Origin: Chitinophaga niabensis
GTDB taxonomy: Bacteria > Bacteroidota > Bacteroidia > Chitinophagales > Chitinophagaceae
Reading direction: 5' to 3'
DNA length: 64,000 nucleotides
Assembly: GCF_900129465.1 (NCBI RefSeq)
Contig: NZ_FSRA01000002.1
Span: 1,922,001 to 1,986,000, forward strand
This document shows, piece after piece, positions 26,565-34,195 of this stretch (positions are counted from its first letter, which is position 1; each line of letters begins with the position of its first letter). The notes below the pieces were generated by a model. The model saw nothing but the letters and a program-made list of their open reading frames with translations, was not told the DNA's origin and made no database searches. The translations under genes were made by a program, and so were the position numbers.

Positions 26565-27467
26565 GTGAACTATATCTTCAGCAAACTGATCGGCTATTTG
26601 CGACTGATGCGGCCCGCGAACATACTAACAGCTATAACAGATATACTGGCCGGGATTGCTATTTCAGGATTTTTGGCAACAGGGTTGGGGGATGTGCAAG
26701 CCATCCTGCAGGTTACCTGTATGGCCATTGCTACCATCGGTCTTTATGGTGGTGGCGTAGTTTTTAATGATGTTTTTGATGCCGCGCTGGACAGGGTGGA
26801 ACGTCCTGAAAGGCCTATTCCCAGTGGGATTATTTCCCGTACTGAAGGGGTGGTCTTAGGGAGTTACCTGTTATTACTGGGAGTGCTGGCAGCTTTCACT
26901 GTAGGGGAATTATCCGGTTTCCTGGCTATAGGTATTGCGGTGGCGGCGCTGGTATATAATAAATGGGGCAAACACCATAACCTGCTGGGGCCGGTGAACA
27001 TGGGGCTTTGCAGAGGATTGAACCTGCTGCTGGGCATGAGCATTATTCCGCATGCACTTGAAAAGTACGGCTGGCTGGCAGTTTTGCCCGTATTGTATAT
27101 TGCTGCCATCACCATGATCAGCAGGGATGAGGTACATGGCGGCAAAAAACGAACATTGATGTATGCCGCACTGGGATACGGCATTGTATATACGACCATT
27201 TTTGTGCTGGGGGGGCTGAACCATAAATTCTTTGAAGTGATCCCCTTCCTGCTGGTATTTATCTGGATGATCATGCGGCCTTTACTGGCTGCCATGAAAG
27301 AACCTACCGGCCCCAATATCGGAAAGGCAGTACGGGGCGGTATTATTGGATTAATTGCCATGAATGCTGCATGGGTGGCTGCTTTTGCTCCTTTCCCCTA
27401 TGCGCTGGCCGTATTGGCCTTCCTCCCGCTCTCTTTTTTGCTCTCCAAAGCCTTTGCTGTTACCTGA
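26565..27467 (+). CDS. eboC: EboC-like UbiA prenyltransferase
   Basis: 300 residues, GTG start at 26565. The UbiA superfamily signature NDVFDAALDRVERPERPIPS (first Asp-rich, Mg-diphosphate motif) is intact. A second polar loop follows helix 6 (SRDEVHGGKK), matching the usual DxxxD site only loosely. Eight or nine membrane helices are visible. UbiA enzymes transfer prenyl groups to small acceptors or lipids; the EboC acceptor is unknown. It would place the cluster's product at the inner membrane. A 92-bp gap with a weak hairpin separates it from eboD. Confidence 0.92.
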   Translation: MNYIFSKLIGYLRLMRPANILTAITDILAGIAISGFLATGLGDVQAILQVTCMAIATIGLYGGGVVFNDVFDAALDRVERPERPIPSGIISRTEGVVLGSYLLLLGVLAAFTVGELSGFLAIGIAVAALVYNKWGKHHNLLGPVNMGLCRGLNLLLGMSIIPHALEKYGWLAVLPVLYIAAITMISRDEVHGGKKRTLMYAALGYGIVYTTIFVLGGLNHKFFEVIPFLLVFIWMIMRPLLAAMKEPTGPNIGKAVRGGIIGLIAMNAAWVAAFAPFPYALAVLAFLPLSFLLSKAFAVT

Positions 27468-27486
27468 CCGTTGATAATAAATCTGC

Positions 27487-27508
27487 AAGGGATATTTCCC
27501 CTTTTTTG
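27487..27508 (+). terminator. Possible weak terminator between eboC and eboD
   Basis: AAGGGATATTTCCCC can form a short 5-6 bp stem, followed by TTTTTTG. The stem is small, so at most partial termination is expected. It could lower eboDEF transcript relative to eboABC. Confidence 0.3.
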
Positions 27509-27559
27509 TACATTTAATGGTTAAAAATATTACCAGGAAAAGGAAGGGAAAGAATAGCT

Positions 27560-28711
27560 ATGTCGTACATTCAGCAGTCATTTAGTGTTCAGTTTGAATA
27601 CAAGGTCTTCTTCACAGAAAAGATCTTTGATACCGCAAATACAGATTTTGCAAACTTCCTGGAATCACGTGCAGAGAAAGGCATCCGGAAGAAGTTATTA
27701 TTTATTGTAGACGATGGTGTAACCAAACATCATGATTACCTGCAGGATCAGATCACCGCTTATTTTGAAAATATAGATGGTTTTGAACTGATCCAGGATA
27801 TTATAGTAGTGCCTGGTGGAGAAGCCTCTAAAAACGATCTGCAATTATTTTACTGGCTGGTGAATACACTGGACCAGCATGCTATAGACCGTCATTCCTA
27901 TGTAGTAGGTATTGGCGGAGGTTCTGTACTGGACCTGGTGGGTTATGTTGCAGCCGTGAGCCATCGCGGGGTTAAACATATCCGTATCCCTACTACTGTT
28001 CTTTCCCAGAACGATTCCGGTGTAGGTGTGAAGAATGGGATCAATTATCACGGTAAGAAAAACTTCCTTGGAACTTTTGCACCACCTGCCGCCGTATTTA
28101 ATGATGCCACTTTTCTTGCCACTTTGGACGAAAGGGATTGGCGTTCAGGCATGGTAGAGGCCGTTAAAGTAGCATTGATAAAAGATGCCGGGTTCTTTGA
28201 CTGGATGGAATCCCATGCAGGTTTACTAACGCAGGCAGATCCTGCAAGTTTGCAATACCTGATCCGCCGTTGTGCGGAATTACATATGGCACATATTGGT
28301 GGTGCAGGTGATCCGTTTGAAAGTGGTTCTTCCCGTCCTTTGGATTTTGGTCACTGGAGTGCGCACAAACTGGAGCAACTCACTGATTTTGAATTGCGCC
28401 ATGGTGAAGCTGTTTCTATCGGCATTGCGCTGGATAGCGTGTATTCCTGGTTAACAGGAATGCTGGATGCGGATTCGCTGGACCGTATCATCAAATTACT
28501 AAAAGAGCTGAGGCTTCCTTTATACCATCCGTTGCTGGAAATTGAAGATGATCAATCTGCTATTGTTGCCGGGCTGGAAGAGTTCAGAGAACATCTTGGC
28601 GGTCAATTGACCATTTCGCTCCTTCGTGCCATCGGCAAAGGACAGGAAGTGCATTCGATTGACCTGGCGATTTTGCGCAAGGCGGTAAATATGCTGCGCG
28701 ATAAATGGTGA
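27560..28711 (+). CDS. eboD: EboD, 3-dehydroquinate-synthase-like enzyme
   Basis: 383 residues of the dehydroquinate synthase/sugar phosphate cyclase family. The NAD-binding GGGSVLDLVGYVAAVSHRG, the IPTTVLSQNDSGVGVKNGIN stretch, the metal ligand Glu in GMVEAVK, and two metal-ligand His in RHGEAVSIGI and FGHWSAHK are present. True AroB makes dehydroquinate for aromatic amino acids; Bacteroidota usually carry a separate aroB, and this divergent form in the ebo context is expected to cyclise some other sugar phosphate. The order eboC-eboD-eboE supports the assignment. Its N-terminal 40 residues diverge from AroB. Confidence 0.9.
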   Translation: MSYIQQSFSVQFEYKVFFTEKIFDTANTDFANFLESRAEKGIRKKLLFIVDDGVTKHHDYLQDQITAYFENIDGFELIQDIIVVPGGEASKNDLQLFYWLVNTLDQHAIDRHSYVVGIGGGSVLDLVGYVAAVSHRGVKHIRIPTTVLSQNDSGVGVKNGINYHGKKNFLGTFAPPAAVFNDATFLATLDERDWRSGMVEAVKVALIKDAGFFDWMESHAGLLTQADPASLQYLIRRCAELHMAHIGGAGDPFESGSSRPLDFGHWSAHKLEQLTDFELRHGEAVSIGIALDSVYSWLTGMLDADSLDRIIKLLKELRLPLYHPLLEIEDDQSAIVAGLEEFREHLGGQLTISLLRAIGKGQEVHSIDLAILRKAVNMLRDKW

Positions 28712-28749
28712 TATCCCTTATCTTAGTTTGACGGAAAATATATAAGATC

Positions 28750-29961
28750 ATGCAAACTCCATACGGACACCTCACGTATTGTACAAACATTCATGCAGGT
28801 GAAAACTGGGGAGAACATTTTTCTCAATTAAAAACGCACATCCCTGCTGTAAAAGCCAAGGTGTCTCCTAATGCTCCATTCGGAATAGGCCTTCGGCTGA
28901 GTAACCTCGCTAGTCTTGAACTGTCCAAAGAACCAACGCTGAAAGAATTCCAGGAATGGCTGAAAGCGGAAGACTGTTACGTATTTACGATGAACGGCTT
29001 CCCTTACGGCGGCTTTCATCATGAAGTGGTAAAAGACCAGGTGCATACGCCGGATTGGACAACCGCAGAACGTGTAGCTTATACCATCCGGTTATTCCGT
29101 ATCCTGGCAGCATTACTGCCTGCAGGAATGGAAGGCGGTATTTCTACTTCTCCTTTATCTTATAAATACTGGCTGCGTTGCCAGGAAGAACATCAGTCGG
29201 TAATGGAAAGCGCTACGCTGAACATGTTGCTGGTGGTAGAACAACTCATTAAAACACATCATGGCGGCGGGCCTTTGATGCACCTGGATGTAGAGCCGGA
29301 ACCAGATGGCATGCTGGAAAATTCAAAAGAATATATTGATTGGTATTTCCAGCATTTGTTACCTGCCGGTGTGATCATGTTCAGCGATAAGTTTGGCATG
29401 ACGGAAGAAGAAGCGATTGCGGCGATCAAACAACATGTGCAGTTATGCTATGATGTTTGCCACTTTGCCGTGTCTTATGAAGATCCGCTGGTGGTATTGG
29501 AGCGTTTGCATTATTTCGGATTGAAAACCGGTAAGGTACAGATCAGCGCGGCTTTGAAAGGCATCTTAGGAAAAGACGGAGGCCGGCAGGCTACCATTGC
29601 TGCGTTCTCAGAATTTAATGAACCTGTCTATTTACACCAGGTAATTGCCCGTACCACGGATAATAAAAAGATCCATTACCCGGATATGCCGCAGGCACTG
29701 GCAGATGCAGCGAATCCTGAAGTAGAGGAATGGCGCGCACATTATCATGTGCCGGTATTTGTGCAGGACTTTGGCGTGTTAACTTCCACGCGTGATGATA
29801 TCAGTCGTGTTTTAGCACGGCAGATAACGAAACCTTTCAGTTTTCACCTGGAAGTGGAGACCTATACCTGGGAAGTATTGCCGGCTGGCTTAAAGCAGGA
29901 AATGGGCACGTCTATTGCAAGAGAAATGAAGTGGGTCTTACAACAGTTAGAATTATCCTGA
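28750..29961 (+). CDS. eboE: EboE-like xylose-isomerase-type TIM barrel
   Basis: 403 residues, annotated elsewhere as metabolite traffic protein EboE. Conserved stretches are TYCTNIHAGENWGEHF at the N-terminus, FTMNGFPYGGFH, HLDVEPEPDG, CYDVCHFAVSYEDP and KVQISAAL, consistent with a TIM-barrel sugar isomerase fold and likely metal ligands (Glu, Asp, His). Reaction unknown. It is 38 bp after eboD and 16 bp before eboF. No signal peptide is visible, so it acts in the cytosol. The Trp-Glu pair in THIPAV-to-ISRVLARQ flanks is not diagnostic. Confidence 0.88.
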   Translation: MQTPYGHLTYCTNIHAGENWGEHFSQLKTHIPAVKAKVSPNAPFGIGLRLSNLASLELSKEPTLKEFQEWLKAEDCYVFTMNGFPYGGFHHEVVKDQVHTPDWTTAERVAYTIRLFRILAALLPAGMEGGISTSPLSYKYWLRCQEEHQSVMESATLNMLLVVEQLIKTHHGGGPLMHLDVEPEPDGMLENSKEYIDWYFQHLLPAGVIMFSDKFGMTEEEAIAAIKQHVQLCYDVCHFAVSYEDPLVVLERLHYFGLKTGKVQISAALKGILGKDGGRQATIAAFSEFNEPVYLHQVIARTTDNKKIHYPDMPQALADAANPEVEEWRAHYHVPVFVQDFGVLTSTRDDISRVLARQITKPFSFHLEVETYTWEVLPAGLKQEMGTSIAREMKWVLQQLELS

Positions 29962-29977
29962 ACCGGAGAATATTGTT

Positions 29978-31345
29978 ATGAAAAAAACGGTGGTTATTGA
30001 TGTAGTTGGATTGTCTTCTTCCCTAATCGGAGCGCATACGCCCTTTCTGGCGGCGTTTGCAAAAAAATATCATCATACTTCTATCCAACCTATGCTGCCG
30101 GCAGTGACCACTGCTGTACAATCTACTTATGTAACCGGCGTATGGCCCAGTGAGCATGGAATTGTAGGGAATGGCTGGTACGATAGGACAGATGCTGAAA
30201 TAAAATTTTGGAAACAATCCAATAAACTGGTACATGGGGAGAAGGTCTGGGAGCGTGCAAGGCAATTACATCCCGGTTTTACCTGTTCTAAAATGTTCTG
30301 GTGGTACAATATGTATTCCAGTGCCGACTTCTCCGTTACACCCCGTCCGCAATATTTATCAGATGGCCGTAAGATGCCGGATTGTTATGCACACCCTTCT
30401 TCCCTGCGGGATGAGCTGCAAAAGGAGCTGGGGCAATTCCCGCTTTTCCAGTTCTGGGGCCCTGGTGCGGATATCCGTTCTACGCAATGGATCGCAGATG
30501 CTTCCATGCTTACGGATAAATGGCATGATCCAAACCTTACACTGATCTATTTACCACATCTTGATTATTGTTTACAGAAATACGGACATAACTACACGAA
30601 GATTGCGCCTGAACTACAGGCCATTGATAAAGTATGTCAGCAGCTGGTAACCTATTATGAAAGCAAAGGCTGCGAGATCGTCCTTTTATCAGAATACGGT
30701 ATTACGGATGTGGACCATCCTATTCATCTGAACCGTCTTTTCAGGGAACATGGTTTGCTGGCTATCCGCGAGGAAAGAGGACTGGAACTGCTGGATGCAG
30801 GAGCGTCCAAAGCCTTTGTGGTGGCAGATCATCAGATAGCACACGTATATGTGAACGATCCTTCCTGTTATAAAAAAGTACGGGAACTGGTAGAAAATGT
30901 ACCGGGCGTTGAGCTGGTACTGGACAGGGAGGGAAAACGCAAACATCATCTGCATCATGAACGTAGCGGGGAATTTGTGCTGGTGGCCGATGCTAAAAGC
31001 TGGTTCACTTATTATTACTGGCAGGATGATGCAAAAGCGCCTGATTTTGCCCGTATTGTAGATATACACCGTAAGCCGGGATACGATCCCGTAGAAATGT
31101 TCCTGAACCCTGCTGATCCTTTTGTAAAGATGAAAGTGATCGGGAAAGTATTAAAGAAGAAATTAGGTTTCCGTTACCTGATGAATGTGATCCCGCTGGA
31201 TGCTACGCTGATCAAAGGCTCGCATGGAAGGATAACAGCGGATGCAAAAGATCACCCGGTACTGATCAGTACACAGCCCACTAAAACAGGGGTGATTGCC
31301 ACTGATGTTCACGATATTATTTTGCAGCATCTGGGTTTGCTGTAA
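29978..31345 (+). CDS. eboF: EboF-like alkaline-phosphatase superfamily protein
   Basis: 455 residues of the alkaline phosphatase / nucleotide pyrophosphatase-phosphodiesterase superfamily. The first metal Asp is in VIDVVGLSSSLIG. The nucleophile Thr is in the PAVTTAVQSTYVTG stretch, followed by WPSEHGIVGNGWYDR. Further likely ligands are Asp/His in HLDYCLQKYGHN and in SEYGITDVDHPIH, and a C-terminal GSHGR. It probably cleaves a phosphoester or phosphodiester. It lacks an evident signal peptide, which is notable because NPP relatives are often extracytoplasmic. It is the last ebo gene; a hairpin follows. Confidence 0.88.
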   Translation: MKKTVVIDVVGLSSSLIGAHTPFLAAFAKKYHHTSIQPMLPAVTTAVQSTYVTGVWPSEHGIVGNGWYDRTDAEIKFWKQSNKLVHGEKVWERARQLHPGFTCSKMFWWYNMYSSADFSVTPRPQYLSDGRKMPDCYAHPSSLRDELQKELGQFPLFQFWGPGADIRSTQWIADASMLTDKWHDPNLTLIYLPHLDYCLQKYGHNYTKIAPELQAIDKVCQQLVTYYESKGCEIVLLSEYGITDVDHPIHLNRLFREHGLLAIREERGLELLDAGASKAFVVADHQIAHVYVNDPSCYKKVRELVENVPGVELVLDREGKRKHHLHHERSGEFVLVADAKSWFTYYYWQDDAKAPDFARIVDIHRKPGYDPVEMFLNPADPFVKMKVIGKVLKKKLGFRYLMNVIPLDATLIKGSHGRITADAKDHPVLISTQPTKTGVIATDVHDIILQHLGLL

Positions 31346-31350
31346 AATAG

Positions 31351-31374
31351 GACATCCCGAAGAGTCGGGATGTC
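31351..31374. terminator. Hairpin between converging eboF and DUF1080 genes
   Basis: A perfect 10-bp stem GACATCCCGA / TCGGGATGTC with loop AGAG sits 5 bp after the eboF stop. Neither side has a strong T-run (minus-strand side CTATTTTAC is the better one). It probably separates the converging genes, but could be a dispersed repeat. Confidence 0.45.
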
Positions 31375-31409
31375 GGTTGAAAAACAGTGAACAATGAAAT
31401 AGTCGCTGA

Positions 31410-32771
31410 CTATTTCAGAATCTTTATCTTAACACTGCGATAGTTCACAGCATTGCCATGATCTTGCAGGAGAATATGTCCTTTGGGTGCCAAACCGAAG
31501 TTCGGGATTTTCTCAAATTTGCTACGGGCAACCAGTGCTTTGAAAATGTTGTCCCCTCTAACGTAACTTACTACTTTATGGCCATTCAGCCAGTGTTCCA
31601 CGCGATTATCAGGATAAACCACTACGCGGCCGTGATTCCATTCGCCAATCTTTTTGTGAGAATTGCCGAATTTATAAGCCGGGATCAGGTCGTACAAAGA
31701 TCCTAATTTACGATTACCTGCGGCGCCCAGTTTAGCATCCGGATGTTTATCGTCGTCCAGTACCTGGAATTCCAGGCCGATGGCAGAGCCGGTGTTGTTC
31801 TCTGATTCTGTTACAAAATACTTCACGCCGCTGTTGGCACCTTCGGTGAGCTGGAAATCAAATTCCAGGTCAAAAGCCGCAAACTCTTCATCCGTTACAA
31901 TGTCTCCACCATTGGTAGATTCTTTTCCGTCGGAAGGAGCAACACTCAGTACGCCATCTTTGATCTCCCATCCTTTAGCAGGGAAGGCAGGTTTGTGTGC
32001 GCCTCTCCAACCTTTGGTGGTAGAACCGTCCCACAGTAAGCGGATGCCCTGGCGTTTCTCCTGTTCGGACAGTGTGTTTGGAATATTATTCACCACATAA
32101 ACGTCGTCATATGGAGAATATTGAGATGCTGCAGGATTTTCGATAATGCGGATGTTCTTCCAGCGGATCGTTTTACCTACATCTTCCTGTTTTTTGCCGA
32201 TGCCATGGACCTGTAAGGCAATGAAACCCGAAGGTAATTCCGGATCGATTACATGTGCGGCAGGAACACCATTAATAAAGGTGCGTATTTCAGGACCGCG
32301 GCATTCGATACGGTATTTATTCCAGGTATTTGCTTTATAGGCTTTTTGTGCAACCGGGTTCAGATCCAGGGGATATAACCAGCCGCGGCGGCCTTCTTCA
32401 TACACGCCACCACTCCAGCGGCGTTCAGAAGGATCTACTTCCATCTGGTATCCAAAAACCCGGCCATTCTGATAGTCTGATTTACTTTGACTGCGAAACT
32501 GGATCCCGGAATTAAAATCCTTATCCAGTTTATATTCCACTTCAAAAATAAAATCACCATAATTCTTTTCTGTTGCCAGGAATGAATTTGGTTCAGCGAT
32601 CACGGTGGTGCCGATGATCTCTCCGTTCTTAACTTCGTACGTAGCTTTGCCATTCAGCTGCTTCCAGCCTTTCAGGTCTTTGCCGTTAAAGAGGTTCTGC
32701 CATTTGCCATTCTGCGCGAAAGAGGCTGACATCCATAGTAATCCGCAACCTAACAGGATATACTTTTTCAT
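31410..32771 (-). CDS. Two-domain DUF1080 secreted protein
   Basis: 453 residues: signal peptide (1-19, SASFAQ) and two DUF1080 (3-keto-disaccharide hydrolase-like) domains, about 25-210 and 235-453. Domain 1 has LFNGKDLKGWKQLNG, FNSGIQFRSQ and WKNIRIIEN; domain 2 has LLWDGSTTKGWRG, GANSGVKYFV, LEFQVLDDDKHPDAK and HILLQDHGNAVNYRSV. Domain 2 aligns well with the single-domain protein at 18530-19252. It stands alone, converging on eboF. A periplasmic enzyme acting on 3-keto-glycosides is inferred from the family; how the domains divide the work is unknown. Confidence 0.88.
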   Translation of the reverse strand: MKKYILLGCGLLWMSASFAQNGKWQNLFNGKDLKGWKQLNGKATYEVKNGEIIGTTVIAEPNSFLATEKNYGDFIFEVEYKLDKDFNSGIQFRSQSKSDYQNGRVFGYQMEVDPSERRWSGGVYEEGRRGWLYPLDLNPVAQKAYKANTWNKYRIECRGPEIRTFINGVPAAHVIDPELPSGFIALQVHGIGKKQEDVGKTIRWKNIRIIENPAASQYSPYDDVYVVNNIPNTLSEQEKRQGIRLLWDGSTTKGWRGAHKPAFPAKGWEIKDGVLSVAPSDGKESTNGGDIVTDEEFAAFDLEFDFQLTEGANSGVKYFVTESENNTGSAIGLEFQVLDDDKHPDAKLGAAGNRKLGSLYDLIPAYKFGNSHKKIGEWNHGRVVVYPDNRVEHWLNGHKVVSYVRGDNIFKALVARSKFEKIPNFGLAPKGHILLQDHGNAVNYRSVKIKILK

Positions 32772-33207
32772 GGAATTTTTTGTTTGTATCAGAAAAGCTG
32801 CCGAAATGCAATCCGGGCCTTTGCATTGCCGCTTTTAGTTATTTAAATTGACCGGTTTGCTCACGGTACCCGAAACGTGGCTCCAAAGGCATAAGAGCCC
32901 TGGACAGCAGCCAAGATAGAAAATTCCCAACAATATTTGCAATCGAATGCAAGAATCTTATTTTCCTGCTGTTCCTGTCAAAAAAGTGTCAGTACCGGTG
33001 AATGTTCATCTAAAATTCATTGGTATAAGCGCTCTTTGCATGATTTCCGGCACCAAGATAATAGAAATCTTATTATTTACACCTTAAAATACTGACCAGA
33101 ATCAGGAGAAATATCTCCGGCGGAATTTCTGATTTATACCCTCATTACTTACCTTTGCAGCCGAAAATGGGGGGATATTGTTCTCCTATATAAATCTTTT
33201 AAAATAT
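32772..33207. other. Intergenic region between divergent DUF1080 and atpG genes
   Basis: 436 bp with two promoters expected and no ORF I accept. Features noticed are a 7-bp inverted repeat at 32805-32827 upstream of the DUF1080 gene and an AT-rich stretch at 33160-33207 before atpG. I could not identify clear -33/-7 elements. Confidence 0.55.
32805..32827. promoter_or_regulatory. Possible operator, AATGCAA-N9-TTGCATT
   Basis: A perfect inverted repeat with 7-bp arms and a 9-bp spacer, 34-56 bp upstream of the two-domain DUF1080 gene. The arms share ATGCAA/TTGCAT with the LacI-type site at 63927-63942, but the spacer differs. It could be a dimer site or chance. Confidence 0.3.
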
Positions 33208-34095
33208 ATGTCTGGACAGCTTAAAGAAGTTCGTAACCGTATTAAATCCATCCAGTCTACCCAGCAGATCACTAAAGCCATGAAAATGGTGAGTGCTGCC
33301 AAGTTGCGCCGTGCGCAGGATGCCATTGTTCAAATGCGTCCTTATGCCGTAAAGCTGCAGGAAATGCTCCAGAACATTGTGAGCAGTTCTGAAGGGGATA
33401 TTGATCTGGCACTGGCGGCTAACCGCCAGGTAGAAAAAGTACTGCTGGTGGCTATTACATCAGACAGGGGATTGTGCGGGGCTTACAACTCCAATGTTAT
33501 TAAGCTGACCAAACAGGCTATCCGTGAGAAATATGCCGCCCAATATGCCAAGGGCCAGGTAGAGATCCTGCCGATCGGTAAAAAGGCCTGGGAGCATTTT
33601 ACCAAGAATGGCTATAAAGTGAATGATAAGTACTGGCAATTATTTTCGCATCTCACTTTTGAGAATGTGAAAGCAGCTGCGGCCGTGGCGATGGAAGGTT
33701 TCATCAGCGGAGAGTACGATGCGGTGGACATTATTTACAGCGAATTCAAGAATGCCGCTACCCAGCGGTTCAAAATAGAGCAGTTCCTGCCTATCGCCAA
33801 AGTGGAAACAACAGAAGGCACCAGTACCCAGAAAGCGGATTATATCTTTGAACCTGAGAAAGATACGCTGATCGCTGAGTTGATGCCAAAGATCCTGAAC
33901 ACCCAGTTCTTTAAAGCGGTACTGGATGGTCACGCTTCTGAACATGGCGCCCGGATGACGGCCATGGATAAAGCCACTGAAAATGCAGGCGAACTCTTAC
34001 GCAGCCTGAAGATCGAATACAACCGTGCCCGCCAGGCGGCCATTACCACAGAGCTGACAGAGATTGTGAGTGGTGCCGCAGCTTTGATGGGTTGA
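33208..34095 (+). CDS. atpG: ATP synthase F1 gamma subunit
   Basis: 295 residues from the ATG at 33208 (MSGQLKEVRNRIKSIQST); an upstream TTG would add ten unlikely residues. The gamma subunit forms the rotating shaft of F1. The N-terminal helix with QQITKAMKMVSAAKLRRAQ and the C-terminal helix ending NRARQAAITTELTEIVSGAAAL are the two coiled-coil arms; ITSDRGLCGAYNSNV is the conserved Rossmann-like core. It is complete, yet no other atp gene is adjacent. It is 436 bp from the divergent DUF1080 gene and ends with its own terminator. Confidence 0.97.
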   Translation: MSGQLKEVRNRIKSIQSTQQITKAMKMVSAAKLRRAQDAIVQMRPYAVKLQEMLQNIVSSSEGDIDLALAANRQVEKVLLVAITSDRGLCGAYNSNVIKLTKQAIREKYAAQYAKGQVEILPIGKKAWEHFTKNGYKVNDKYWQLFSHLTFENVKAAAAVAMEGFISGEYDAVDIIYSEFKNAATQRFKIEQFLPIAKVETTEGTSTQKADYIFEPEKDTLIAELMPKILNTQFFKAVLDGHASEHGARMTAMDKATENAGELLRSLKIEYNRARQAAITTELTEIVSGAAALMG

Positions 34096-34140
34096 TCTTA
34101 TACACAAGTAATCAACAGCACAATATTTATATTTCTGAAA

Positions 34141-34182
34141 AAATGTCAAAGGTCTTATTTTCGGCCTTTGACATTTTTGTTT
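34141..34182 (+). terminator. Intrinsic terminator of atpG
   Basis: A perfect 12-bp stem AAATGTCAAAGG / CCTTTGACATTT with a 12-nt loop, ending in TTTGTTTC, 45 bp after the atpG stop and 14 bp before the scpB start region. Confidence 0.85.
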
Positions 34183-34195
34183 CAATTATACAGCC

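Noticed and set aside
27560-28711. Calling this gene aroB
   Set aside because: The family match is real, but the ebo context and divergence from AroB make EboD the better call.
33178-33207. Upstream TTG start for atpG
   Set aside because: The conserved gamma-subunit N-terminus begins at the ATG at 33208.
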